Part shown: one piece after another, positions 1 through 7,924 of the stretch
Layout of the letters: every line of letters starts with the position of its first letter
Position numbering within the stretch: the stretch's first letter is position 1
Source: an uncultured Clostridia bacterium
GTDB lineage: Bacteria; Bacillota; Clostridia; Christensenellales; CAMQZB01
Assembly: GCA_947039455.1 (NCBI GenBank)
Contig: CAMQZB010000015.1
Coordinates: forward strand, 1-41,694
Direction: 5' to 3'
Length of the DNA: 41,694 nucleotides
Position numbers and translations under genes: made by a program
Notes under the pieces: generated by a model
Databases searched by the model: none
Seen by the model: the letters and a program-made list of their open reading frames with translations, nothing else
Told to the model about the DNA's origin: nothing

Positions 1-1
1 T

Positions 2-481
2 TCAGGTAACGAAGGTGGCGGACAAATCGGTGGCGGTGGTTCATCAGGTGGTTCAGGCGGTTCATCTACTACTAAATTCTGGAATGCAAACCATGATGCG
101 GTATTAGAAGCTACTGGCGATCTTGAAATTTCAGCTGTTAAAGGCGGAAATAAAGTACCATCAAAAATCTTCACAGCTCATCAAGGAAAAGATTTCACAT
201 TGACATTAGTATTCTCTGATGGAACTATCGAAATCACTTCTGCAATGGCTAATGCTGTTGACTACACAAAATCTACTTACACTTACGATGACCTTAAAAC
301 ATTGTTCGCTGATGTAGAAATCGTTGAGCCAACACCAACACCAGAACCAACTACTACTCCAGAGCCAACAACTCCAGAAGAAGGCGGAGCAAACATTGCT
401 CTAATCGTAATTCTTAGTCTTCTAGGTCTTGCCGTTATCGCAGTACCAGTAGTAATCGTTCTTAAAAAGAAAAAGAAATAA
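2..481 (+). CDS. C-terminal part of a membrane-anchored surface protein (5' truncated)
   Basis: The reading frame is open from base 2 to a TAA at 479-481, so only the last 159 residues are present. It begins with a Gly/Ser-rich linker, continues into a roughly 70-residue region that looks like a small beta-rich extracellular module, then a Pro/Thr/Glu stalk built from repeated PTPEP-like units. It ends with one hydrophobic segment of about 23 residues followed by five lysines. That is a C-terminal membrane anchor with a cytoplasmic stop-transfer tail. No LPXTG motif is visible before the helix, so I do not call a sortase substrate. I do not recognise the family. An intrinsic terminator follows about 85 bp downstream, so this is the last gene of its transcript. 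Confidence 0.75.
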   Translation, partial: SGNEGGGQIGGGGSSGGSGGSSTTKFWNANHDAVLEATGDLEISAVKGGNKVPSKIFTAHQGKDFTLTLVFSDGTIEITSAMANAVDYTKSTYTYDDLKTLFADVEIVEPTPTPEPTTTPEPTTPEEGGANIALIVILSLLGLAVIAVPVVIVLKKKKK

Positions 482-564
482 GACGCAAGTAATTGCAAAT
501 TAATTCTAAAGAATTGCAAAATTAAAAATTAAAAAGTACACTTCTCCTAATGAAATAGTACTTT

Positions 565-599
565 AAAGACTGCTAACGCAAGTTAGCAGTCTTTTTTTT
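565..599 (+). terminator. Intrinsic terminator of the truncated surface gene
   Basis: A perfect 13-bp stem (565-577 with 582-594, arms AAAGACTGCTAAC and GTTAGCAGTCTTT) closes a GCAA tetraloop and runs into a tract of T. It lies downstream of the stop at 481 with no gene in between. Confidence 0.93.
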
Positions 600-1192
600 A
601 TGCATTCCCACATTTTAAATAATTTAAAACAAACCTCCGCTTTTGATACTAATCATATAACAAAAATAATCATTCCAACAAGTATGACAAAGCTACCTAG
701 TGACAAATTTGTTCGTTTCTTAGGAATATCGGCTTTTGAAATTCTTCCAAAAATTTTATGCTGTCAAATTGCGATAATGGAGTTCTATTTAATTCTAGAA
801 AACAATAATGTATAATTGTCTAATAAATATAAATGTTACTGAATATATTGTTCCAAGCTCGGTGGGAGTAACTACAATTGGAGTAGCAACAGAGAACATG
901 AATTATTAAGTACTGATAGTGTTTTGTATAGTTTAAATTGCATTGTAAGAAGAAGAACAACAAAATATTCGATTGATAGCAATGTTATTATTATTTGCGA
1001 CAAAGAACGCATTTTTATTTTATGAAGGTACACTTATAATATCAAAGATGAATGTTGTATTGAAAAATATTGATTATATGTTTATAAAAATCACAAATGA
1101 AAAATAAGTTAAATTGTTAAAAAGTTATACAAATTGAAATTAATAGCAAGAATTCAATTAAAATAAAATCGTATAAAAGTAAGGGGAAAATT
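600..1192. other. 593-bp gap with no intact gene; possible gene remnants
   Basis: No convincing gene is present. A 71-codon frame beginning at 600 starts inside the terminator T-tract, has no ribosome-binding site and is not protein-like. Two short stretches do read like protein: on the minus strand, about 675-785, a charged segment followed by a hydrophobic helix (includes ADIPKKRTNLSLGSFVILVG); on the plus strand, about 832-909, a frame that includes EYIVPSSVGVTTIGVATENM and ends at a TAA. Neither has a start codon or enough length, so I read them as possible decayed fragments. The last 60 bases probably hold the promoter of the next gene, but no hexamer pair is clear. Confidence 0.4.
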
Positions 1193-3907
1193 ATGAAAAA
1201 GCAATTAAAATTATTTATTATGTTGGTTTTGGTGTTAGCATTAGTGCTTTCATTGACAGCATGCAACGAGACTGAATTCGTTGATCCAACGCCTGACACA
1301 ACGGCAGAACCAACAGTAGCACCAACAGTAGCACCAACAGTTAATCCTACTAAAAATCCTCACATCGGTGGCGGTAGTTCATTGCCAAATCCTGACACAA
1401 ATCCAAAACCGAAACCAGATGTAATAGCTTGGAATGGTGTAGATCAATTGCCTGAAACGGGTACATATGTGTTAGATGCTGGTGTATCTTCAGCGACTAG
1501 TGAAAATTTCACAGGCAAATTAATTTTGGACAAGGATTACGTTGGAACATTAACTATCGATATGCAAAAAGCAACAGTTGAAGTTTCTGGGAATATCGCA
1601 ACATTAATTGCTACTACTGGGCAAAATACTTTAACATTTAAAGACGGTTCAGTGATTGGTTCAGTAACAGTTAATGGCGGAAATGTAGATGTTCAAAACG
1701 GAGTTAATATCGAAACTAAATTAGAAATTGCAGCCAACAACATAACAACGAAAATAGTTGCAATAAAAGGAACAGTTGCGAAAGTAAACGTGAATATTCC
1801 AACGAAAATAGTATTATCTGAAACAGGAAGAGCAAAGGTTATACCAACTGTTGTTGGTGTTAGTGTTGAAACAAATGATAACTCAGTTTTAACAGTAAAA
1901 CCTAATGTAAGCATAACAATTATTCCAAATGGCTCAAATAAAGTTAAAATCGATGCAGTGAATCCAGATAATATAGTAGTAGAAGTTCCAGTAGGAACTG
2001 ATATCGCTGGCAAAATTGAACCAGTAGATGATGTTAATTTGCCATCATTTGGAGATGATAAAATTATAGTAACAAATTCAGCAAAAGTAGCAACGGTCGA
2101 AGAATTAAATAAAGCTTTAACTACTGATACAGTATCAAGAATTACCTTCACAACTGACATCAATTCAATATCAGCAATTCAAATTAGTAGAGACCTTGCA
2201 ATTGACCTTGGTGGAAATACCTTAAATGCAGGAGTGCAAATTGGCGTAAATAGTGTTGATGCACAAAGCTATGCAGTAACTATTTCAAACGGAACTATCA
2301 AACCTGACGCAGAAGAATTTGGTTCAAGTGTAGTTCAAAATGCTGATAAAGCAATAATTATTTCATGGGCTTCTGGCACGTTGAACTTAGAAAATGTAAA
2401 CCTTGATTCCTCAACTAATATAAATTTCTACGCAGGATTAGTTACAACTTCATTAAATTCAAGAAACGGAGCAGTTAATATTGCAAATTCAACTATCAAA
2501 GTAAAAGGTGGAAACGCTGATAATACTAATGCAATTTGGATGGGAAATGGTACTCTTGAAATGATGAACACAGAAATAAATTCCAGCTCAGCAGATACTG
2601 CTACTGAAAACAAAAAGTTCGGTCGTGGCGTGGTTCTTAATGGGACTAATGACAAGGCAACAGTTTTAAAAGCTATTGAAATTATTAAAACAAATACTAT
2701 CACAGCAGATGTTTTAGTTGCTGATGACAGCAAAGTTGTGGACCTATTAAGTGTTAATCTTATCACTGAAAACTTCAATACAGGATATAATGGCAACTAC
2801 AACGCAGTTCAAACTGGGTTTGCAGTTGATAATGATTTTGCTTATGAATTGATGGCATCATTAACAGTGAAATTGTTCCATAACGACGAAGTTATTGGAA
2901 TTAAGGATGCAAATTTAGAAAGTGGACATAAATTCTTTGGTGGAACATACAAAAAAGAGTCTGCACCATTTGTTACAGTAGGTACACTAGTAGACGCAGT
3001 TTGGACTGATACTCAAGCTGTAGTTTACAATAAAAATAAAATTCCTACTAAATTTGAAGTAACATATGTTGATATTTTTGGTAGAGAAACAGTAGCTAAA
3101 AGTACAGTGAATTTAGGCGAGGGTACTGTAACACACCCATCATGGGAAACTATGGGCGCTTTTAATGCTAACGTGGTATCAAGAATTAACGCAGTTATGT
3201 CAGCATTTAAAACTACCTATTATAACAAACACACGCTTATTAAAGATGTTAAATTAGCAGATGAAAATACGGATTTCTATGTAGAAGTAGCGGAATATAT
3301 TGCCGAAACTCCAGTGGCTGTAACTATTGGCGGAATTGAATTTGATAACAGAAATATATCAGTAAGTATAGGCAATAATTCATTTATAAACGCGCCAGTT
3401 TGGAAAGTGGAAAATGATAAACTATACGTGTCAGTGCTTGCTCTTACTTCTTTAGGCAATACTAGCGAACTTCCGATTATAGCAGGGGACAGCAAATATA
3501 TTGCTGTTGTTCATAATCAATCTAATGAATTGACTATTGGAAAAGTTACTAGTAGTGTTGCAAACAAAGTAATTAAAAACGAAAATGGGATTTATATATT
3601 CCCATGCACAAATACTGAATATATCAAATTTATTTTCAATTCAGGTACAACTGAACTAATAGGCACTGGAAAATATTTCTTAGTTAGATATGATTCAGGA
3701 TCAAACAATTTCGGTTGTGATGAATCTACAAAAGATTATTCATATTTTAAATATGGCAGATACTCTAATCCTCCAGAAGTGCATTTGGAAACTCAATCAA
3801 GAATGAGAATTTCAGTATTTGAAAGTAACGGAGCAAAATTTACTGCCAAGGGATCGGTTCAAGTAAATATCGATTTTGACATAAACAACCCAGCAAACGT
3901 TGCGTAA
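1193..3907 (+). CDS. Large secreted lipoprotein with beta-helix-like repeats
   Basis: 904 residues. The N-terminus is a lipoprotein signal: two lysines, a 15-residue hydrophobic core and an LTAC lipobox, so Cys24 would be lipidated and the protein tethered outside the membrane. A Thr/Pro/Ala stalk (residues about 30-70, APTVAPTVNPT-type units) lifts the rest off the surface. Residues about 90-480 are rich in short Val/Ile/Thr strands with Asn and Gly turns (TFTTDINSISAIQISRDLAI, LDLGGNTLNAG-type rungs), the pattern of right-handed parallel beta-helix or pectin-lyase-fold surface proteins. I see no catalytic motif. The C-terminal 350 residues are not recognised. The start is set by AAGGGG at 1181-1186. 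It is followed by its own terminator and then by a two-component system, which might control it, but that is only proximity. Confidence 0.8.
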   Translation: MKKQLKLFIMLVLVLALVLSLTACNETEFVDPTPDTTAEPTVAPTVAPTVNPTKNPHIGGGSSLPNPDTNPKPKPDVIAWNGVDQLPETGTYVLDAGVSSATSENFTGKLILDKDYVGTLTIDMQKATVEVSGNIATLIATTGQNTLTFKDGSVIGSVTVNGGNVDVQNGVNIETKLEIAANNITTKIVAIKGTVAKVNVNIPTKIVLSETGRAKVIPTVVGVSVETNDNSVLTVKPNVSITIIPNGSNKVKIDAVNPDNIVVEVPVGTDIAGKIEPVDDVNLPSFGDDKIIVTNSAKVATVEELNKALTTDTVSRITFTTDINSISAIQISRDLAIDLGGNTLNAGVQIGVNSVDAQSYAVTISNGTIKPDAEEFGSSVVQNADKAIIISWASGTLNLENVNLDSSTNINFYAGLVTTSLNSRNGAVNIANSTIKVKGGNADNTNAIWMGNGTLEMMNTEINSSSADTATENKKFGRGVVLNGTNDKATVLKAIEIIKTNTITADVLVADDSKVVDLLSVNLITENFNTGYNGNYNAVQTGFAVDNDFAYELMASLTVKLFHNDEVIGIKDANLESGHKFFGGTYKKESAPFVTVGTLVDAVWTDTQAVVYNKNKIPTKFEVTYVDIFGRETVAKSTVNLGEGTVTHPSWETMGAFNANVVSRINAVMSAFKTTYYNKHTLIKDVKLADENTDFYVEVAEYIAETPVAVTIGGIEFDNRNISVSIGNNSFINAPVWKVENDKLYVSVLALTSLGNTSELPIIAGDSKYIAVVHNQSNELTIGKVTSSVANKVIKNENGIYIFPCTNTEYIKFIFNSGTTELIGTGKYFLVRYDSGSNNFGCDESTKDYSYFKYGRYSNPPEVHLETQSRMRISVFESNGAKFTAKGSVQVNIDFDINNPANVA

Positions 3908-3950
3908 TTTTGTGAAATCTTAACTAAATATCAGGAACTTCCATAATATT

Positions 3951-3988
3951 AAAAAAGTGCGTTGAATTAAATTTCAGCGCACTTTTTA
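3951..3988 (+). terminator. Intrinsic terminator after the lipoprotein gene
   Basis: An AAAAGTGCG(U)UGAA stem pairs with UUCAGCGCACUUUU across a short AT loop, with G-U pairs allowed, and ends in a run of T at 3983-3987. It separates the lipoprotein gene from the signalling pair. Confidence 0.85.
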
Positions 3989-4029
3989 TGTGAAAAACTA
4001 AATGATAAGTTATTAAAGTGCATAATGTG

Positions 4030-4058
4030 TTGAAAAAAAATCAAACTTATGTTATAAT
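4030..4058 (+). promoter_or_regulatory. Near-consensus promoter of the response regulator/kinase operon
   Basis: TTGAAA (4030-4035), a 17-bp spacer and TATAAT (4053-4058), with an extended -10 TG one base upstream of the hexamer. Transcription would start near 4065, leaving a short leader with GGAGG before the GTG start. This is one of the strongest promoters in the window by match. Confidence 0.85.
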
Positions 4059-4098
4059 TTAAAAATTGAACAGTATTCGAAAAGTGGAGGTAATTGTT

Positions 4099-4806
4099 GT
4101 GAAGTATAGAATAGCGGTGGTTGATGATAATCCTTCAAGTATACAAATAATTTTAGATTACATAAAAACCTTTTCCCAAGAAACTGGTGAAGAATTATCA
4201 GTTATTACTCATTCTGATGGAGATGAGATTACTGAAAATTTCAAATGCGATTTTGATATAATTTTCCTTGACGTTGAAATGAAGCGTCTTGATGGTATGA
4301 AAACAGCTGAATATATTAGAAATTTAGACAAAAATGTCATTATAATTTTTATCACTAATATGTCGCAATATGCAATAAAAGGTTACGCGGTTGATGCTCT
4401 TAGCTATCTTTTGAAACCGTTACCATATTTTGCTTTTTCACAGGAATTGAAACGATCAATAGAAAAAATCAAAAGCAGAGAACATAGCTATATACTTTTG
4501 CCAACGGATAACGGCGTGGAAAGATATGAAATGTCGGAAATTTTGTATGTTGAGAGTATGAAGCACAAGTTAATGTTTAAAACGGCAAAAAATAATATAA
4601 AAATAACAGGCACAATGAAAGAAACTGAAGAAAAATTTTCCAAACATAATTTCTTCAGATGCAACAATTGTTACCTAGTAAATCTAGCGAAAGTTAGAGG
4701 GGTTAAAGACAACTGCGCCATTGTTGACGATGATTTATTACAAATTAGTAGACCTAGAAAAAAAGCGTTTATGCAAGCATTAACTGCATTTTTAGGAGGG
4801 GTATAA
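4099..4806 (+). CDS. LytTR-family response regulator
   Basis: 235 residues. The receiver domain (about 1-120) shows the acidic pair D9 D10, the phosphoacceptor D58 in FLDVEM, T86 and K106 in LLKP. A LytTR DNA-binding domain follows (about 138-235: YVES, FFRCNNCYLVNLAKV, ISRPRKKAF). This is the AgrA/ComE type of regulator, which binds pairs of direct repeats. I place the start at the GTG at 4099, since GGAGG (4086-4090) lies 8 bases before it and the protein then begins MKYRIAVVDDNP, as the family does. The frame is open further up to a TTG at 4066, but that would place the start at the predicted transcription start and absorb the ribosome-binding site. The kinase gene begins two bases after its stop. 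Confidence 0.93.
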   Translation: MKYRIAVVDDNPSSIQIILDYIKTFSQETGEELSVITHSDGDEITENFKCDFDIIFLDVEMKRLDGMKTAEYIRNLDKNVIIIFITNMSQYAIKGYAVDALSYLLKPLPYFAFSQELKRSIEKIKSREHSYILLPTDNGVERYEMSEILYVESMKHKLMFKTAKNNIKITGTMKETEEKFSKHNFFRCNNCYLVNLAKVRGVKDNCAIVDDDLLQISRPRKKAFMQALTAFLGGV

Positions 4807-4808
4807 AC

Positions 4809-6131
4809 ATGGAATTTATGCCTGATATACCAAGATTATTCACTGCAGTTTCAGAATGGGCTGCGTGTTTGATTTACATATTTTTCTTAAAAAAGAAAAT
4901 AAAAGGAATAAAACTTTACTCTGTTATTGCTTTGTTTTTAGCAGTGTTTTGTATTTTTCAAATTCTAGCTGGAGCTATGCCGATTTATCTTTGGGTCGTT
5001 GGAATGGCAATGGCTGTAGTATTAATGTATTTATTTATCTACATATGCTGTGATATTAGCCCAATCTCAGCAGGTTGTTGGTGTGCCCAAGCATTTGTTA
5101 TCGCCGAATTTGTTGCAGCGTTAGAATGGCAATTATACAGTTATTTTGTGGCTGATATAGTATTTACCAGCGAATTTTCTCTACTATTTGTAAAAGGGTT
5201 CACAGCACTAATTATTTTTGCATTAGCCTTTGGACTGTTTTTCATAATTGAATCTCGATACATGAAAATCAGCGAAATTCACGAAAACAGCAAAAAGGAA
5301 TTTCTTATTGTAGTATCTATTGTGCTTGGTGTATTTGTTTTAAGCAACATGAGTTATATAACTCCAAATACACCCTTTAGCGGAAATTATACCAGCGAAA
5401 TATTCTATATAAGAACCCTAGTTGACCTATGCGGAATTATTTTGTTAATTTCTCAAAGGGAACAAAAGTTGTGGGCATATGCAAAGAATGAAATTTCCTC
5501 TATGGAAATGTTGCTTGTAAATCAATATGAACAATATAAGCGAGAAAAAGAGAGTATTGATGTTATTAACAGAAAACATCATGACCTAAAACATCAAATC
5601 GCTGTTATTCGAGCGGAAAAAAATATTGATAAAAAAACTAAATATATTGACAATTTAGAATCAAGCATAAAAATGTATGAGTCACAATATAAAACTGGAA
5701 ACAATGTTTTAGATGTTGTACTTGCAGGAAAAAGCATGGTATGTTTAGAGAATAATATTAACTTTACTTGCGTTGTAGATGGAACATTGCTGAACTTTAT
5801 TGAAGTGATGGACCTTTGTTCGGTTTTTGGAAATGCTTTAGACAATGCGATAGAAAGTGTAAAGAAAATCAAGGATAAAGAAAAACGTATTATCAAAATT
5901 GCAGTTTACAACCAAGGCGAATTGCTTATGATAAAGATAGAAAACTATTTCGAAAGCAAATTGCAATATAATAATAATGAGCTTATTACAACAAAAAATG
6001 ATAAAAATAATCACGGTTACGGAATTAAGAGTATAAAACATATCACAGAAAAATATCATGGCAGTTTAAATATTGCGGAAAAAGATCAATGGTTTGTTCT
6101 ATCTATTCTTATTCCTATAAATCAGGTTTGA
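4809..6131 (+). CDS. AgrC-like sensor histidine kinase with GHKL ATPase domain
   Basis: 440 residues. The first 215 or so contain about six hydrophobic segments, a polytopic sensor domain with no recognisable extracellular module. A coiled linker leads to the H-box KHHDLKHQ (His258 is the likely phosphorylated residue, followed by Asp259), then an N-box GNALDNAIESV (341 onwards) and a G-box HGYGIKSIKHI (402 onwards). This is the HPK10/GHKL group that partners LytTR regulators. GGAGGGG just before the ATG overlaps the end of the regulator gene, so the two are translationally linked. No gene for a signal peptide of the AgrD type, and no AgrB, is seen next to it, so the ligand is unknown. A two-way terminator follows. 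Confidence 0.92.
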   Translation: MEFMPDIPRLFTAVSEWAACLIYIFFLKKKIKGIKLYSVIALFLAVFCIFQILAGAMPIYLWVVGMAMAVVLMYLFIYICCDISPISAGCWCAQAFVIAEFVAALEWQLYSYFVADIVFTSEFSLLFVKGFTALIIFALAFGLFFIIESRYMKISEIHENSKKEFLIVVSIVLGVFVLSNMSYITPNTPFSGNYTSEIFYIRTLVDLCGIILLISQREQKLWAYAKNEISSMEMLLVNQYEQYKREKESIDVINRKHHDLKHQIAVIRAEKNIDKKTKYIDNLESSIKMYESQYKTGNNVLDVVLAGKSMVCLENNINFTCVVDGTLLNFIEVMDLCSVFGNALDNAIESVKKIKDKEKRIIKIAVYNQGELLMIKIENYFESKLQYNNNELITTKNDKNNHGYGIKSIKHITEKYHGSLNIAEKDQWFVLSILIPINQV

Positions 6132-6201
6132 TTAAATAGATAAAATAAATTAATCATGATTGTATTCAATACAATTCATTATTAATACACAATATAAACA
6201 A

Positions 6202-6246
6202 AAAAACCAAGTTATAAATTTAGAAAACTTATAACTTGGTTTTTGT
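6202..6246. terminator. Bidirectional terminator between convergent genes
   Basis: A perfect stem of about 14 bp (arms AAAACCAAGTTATAA and TTATAACTTGGTTTT) flanked by an A run on one side and a T run on the other, so it can stop transcription from the kinase gene and from the minus-strand ferredoxin gene. Confidence 0.9.
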
Positions 6247-6317
6247 TTTATCTTCAAAGAAAATTCTTTGTTAAATTGTGTAAATAGTGTTGGAATTATA
6301 TATAAATTATCTAAAGA

Positions 6318-7034
6318 TTAAACCTCAAGAATTTTGCCACTAGTTGAAATAGTAACAATATTCCATGGGATAAGTTTTTCGCAGTTTTTCAATGCAGTCT
6401 TAGTGGCATTTTCCAATCCACCGCAACAAGGCACTTCCATGCGAACAATAGTAACTGATTTAATATTGTTATTGTTTAAAATAGCTGATAATTTAATTGA
6501 ATAATCCACATCATCTAATTTAGGACAGCCAATAATAGTGATTTTATTTTTCATAAATTCTTGATGAAAATTTCCATAAGAATAAGCAGCACAATCGGCA
6601 GCAATAAGAAGGTGTGCATCTTCAAAAAATCCTGCTGATTCAGAAGCTAGTTTGATTTGTATAGGCCATTGACGAAGTTCAGTAGTTGGAGTTGCCGTAG
6701 TAGTTGTTGAACAAGTGCTTTCGCTAACTGCATCTCTTTTGAATACTTTCGCTTGATTGCTAGCACAATTACAAGGAACGTTTGTAGCTGTATGTGAAGG
6801 AATATTTTTCACAGGCATAGTGACTCTAGGGGCAGTTGAAATGTCTTTATCTGAAAAACTAATAGCATTTACAGGACAAGCTGGTAAGCAATTACCAAGA
6901 CCATCACAGTAATCTTCGTGCATCATAGTAGCCTTGCCGTCTACCATACCGATAGCGCCTTGACTGCAAGCACTAACGCAAAGTCCGCAACCTACGCATT
7001 TATTTTTATCAATTGTTATAATTTTTTTGCTCAT
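6318..7034 (-). CDS. Two-cluster ferredoxin-like Fe-S protein (FrdX-like)
   Basis: 238 residues. The N-terminus is a bacterial-type ferredoxin domain: C13, C16, C19, C23 form a full CxxCxxCxxxC motif. The second motif, CDGLGNCLPACP, has only C43, C49 and C53, because Leu46 stands where the fourth ligand usually is, so the second cluster may be 3Fe-4S or use another ligand. A Ser/Thr-rich linker joins a C-terminal domain with further conserved-looking cysteines (ADCAAYS, IGCPKLDD, VPCCGG). Proteins of this plan are found next to HcpR-type regulators and the hybrid cluster protein in nitrosative or redox stress regulons. No hcp gene is in this window. Start: ATG after TAGGAGAT. It is divergent from the CRP/FNR regulator, with an operator between them. 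Confidence 0.85.
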   Translation of the reverse strand: MSKKIITIDKNKCVGCGLCVSACSQGAIGMVDGKATMMHEDYCDGLGNCLPACPVNAISFSDKDISTAPRVTMPVKNIPSHTATNVPCNCASNQAKVFKRDAVSESTCSTTTTATPTTELRQWPIQIKLASESAGFFEDAHLLIAADCAAYSYGNFHQEFMKNKITIIGCPKLDDVDYSIKLSAILNNNNIKSVTIVRMEVPCCGGLENATKTALKNCEKLIPWNIVTISTSGKILEV

Positions 7035-7048
7035 AATGTATCTCCTAC

Positions 7049-7077
7049 TTGATTTAATACCATAAGTATAGTATAAT
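7049..7077 (+). promoter_or_regulatory. Promoter of the CRP/FNR regulator gene
   Basis: TTGATT (7049-7054), a 17-bp spacer and TATAAT (7072-7077). Predicted start near 7084, so the palindrome at 7093-7106 falls at about +10 to +23, a position suited to repression of the regulator's own gene. Confidence 0.7.
7065..7070 (-). promoter_or_regulatory. -10 box of the ferredoxin-like gene promoter
   Basis: On the minus strand TATACT reads from 7070 to 7065 (a second copy at 7075-7070 overlaps it). The -35 position 17 bp upstream is CATACT, a poor match, as expected for a promoter that needs an activator. With this -10 box, transcription starts near 7058 and the palindrome at 7093-7106 is centred at -41.5. 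Confidence 0.5.
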
Positions 7078-7092
7078 TTAAAGAAAAAGTAT

Positions 7093-7106
7093 GTTGTAGT
7101 TACAAC
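7093..7106. promoter_or_regulatory. Candidate operator of the HcpR-like regulator
   Basis: GTTGTA-GT-TACAAC, a palindrome with perfect 6-bp arms, in the gap between the divergent ferredoxin-like and regulator genes. It sits at -41.5 for the ferredoxin-like gene (the class II activation site of CRP/FNR proteins) and just after the transcription start of the regulator gene. Confidence 0.65.
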
Positions 7107-7119
7107 AAAAGTAGGCTTT

Positions 7120-7776
7120 ATGGAAAATATATTTAATATAGTGAAAAATAATCAGTTATTCGAGTCTATAAACGTGGAAGATTTTGGGAGTTTGATGGGC
7201 TGTTTGTCCGCTACTAGAAAAGTAGTAAAGAAAAATGCGGTAATTTTAAAGCACGGCGAAAAAGTGGAGTGTGTTTATGTAATTTTGTCAGGCACTGTGA
7301 AAATAGTTAAAGAAAATCTTGACGGAAAAGAGAATATGCTTGCAAAACTTGGAAAGGGCGAGATTTTCGCAGAAGTTTTTGCCTGTGCTAATATTCAGTA
7401 TAGCCCAGTGACTGTTACAGCGTTGGAGGACAGCGAAGTTATGCTGATTAATTACAACAAAGTAATTTCCGCCTGTCCAACTAATTGTATTTACCACACG
7501 GTTTTAATTGAAAATATGCTGAAACTTATGGCGAAAAAGAACCTTATGTTACAACAAAAAGTAGAAATTATTTCAAAACGCACAACACGAGAACGATTGT
7601 TGCTGTATTTTGATATGAAACGAGGTAAGAACACAAAGTTTACTATTCCATTTTCACGAGAAGCTCTTGCGGATTACCTTTGCGTGGATCGAAGTGCCAT
7701 GTCAAACGAGCTTAGCAAAATGCAAAAAGAGGGTATTATCAAGTATCACAAAAATGACTTTGAAGTCATTGTATAA
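7120..7776 (+). CDS. CRP/FNR-family transcriptional regulator, HcpR-like
   Basis: 218 residues. A cyclic-nucleotide-binding-fold domain (about 15-115: VKKNAVILKHGEKVECVYVI, LGKGEIFAEV) precedes a dimerisation helix and a winged helix-turn-helix (about 150-218). The recognition helix region reads FSREALADYLCVDRSAMSNE, typical of clostridial regulators that govern Fe-S and nitrosative stress genes. No N-terminal or C-terminal Cys set of the FNR type is seen, so any sensing would be through a cofactor, as proposed for HcpR. The start has only a modest ribosome-binding site (AGTAGG, four bases from the ATG) but the N-terminus fits the family. The gene stands alone and probably represses itself through the palindrome in its leader. 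Confidence 0.88.
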   Translation: MENIFNIVKNNQLFESINVEDFGSLMGCLSATRKVVKKNAVILKHGEKVECVYVILSGTVKIVKENLDGKENMLAKLGKGEIFAEVFACANIQYSPVTVTALEDSEVMLINYNKVISACPTNCIYHTVLIENMLKLMAKKNLMLQQKVEIISKRTTRERLLLYFDMKRGKNTKFTIPFSREALADYLCVDRSAMSNELSKMQKEGIIKYHKNDFEVIV

Positions 7777-7835
7777 GGTAGTTAGAAATTTTATATAATA
7801 ATGAAAGTTTGTTACGTTTTTTTGCGGAAAACATT

Positions 7836-7863
7836 TTGATATATTTCTTAGATGTGGTAAAAT
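7836..7863 (+). promoter_or_regulatory. Promoter of the antiporter gene
   Basis: TTGATA (7836-7841), a 16-bp spacer and TAAAAT (7858-7863) with an extended -10 TG. It falls in the 148-bp gap after the regulator gene, so the antiporter has its own transcript. Confidence 0.65.
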
Positions 7864-7924
7864 ATTAAACGTTATTAAAAAAACTATTATTATAGTTTAA
7901 AAAAAAGAAAGTAGGAGAAAGATT

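Noticed and set aside
2-481. Sortase-anchored protein
   Set aside because: The C-terminal helix and lysine tail are present but there is no LPXTG-like motif before them.
600-815. A 71-codon plus-strand open frame
   Set aside because: It starts within the T tract of a terminator, has no ribosome-binding site, and its composition is not protein-like; the opposite strand reads better.
4066-4098. Upstream TTG start for the LytTR regulator
   Set aside because: The TTG coincides with the predicted transcription start and the extension would be encoded by the ribosome-binding site itself; GTG at 4099 is correctly spaced.
4809-6131. A full agr-type quorum-sensing locus
   Set aside because: Only the kinase and regulator are present; no AgrB protease or small AgrD-like peptide gene is visible on either strand nearby.
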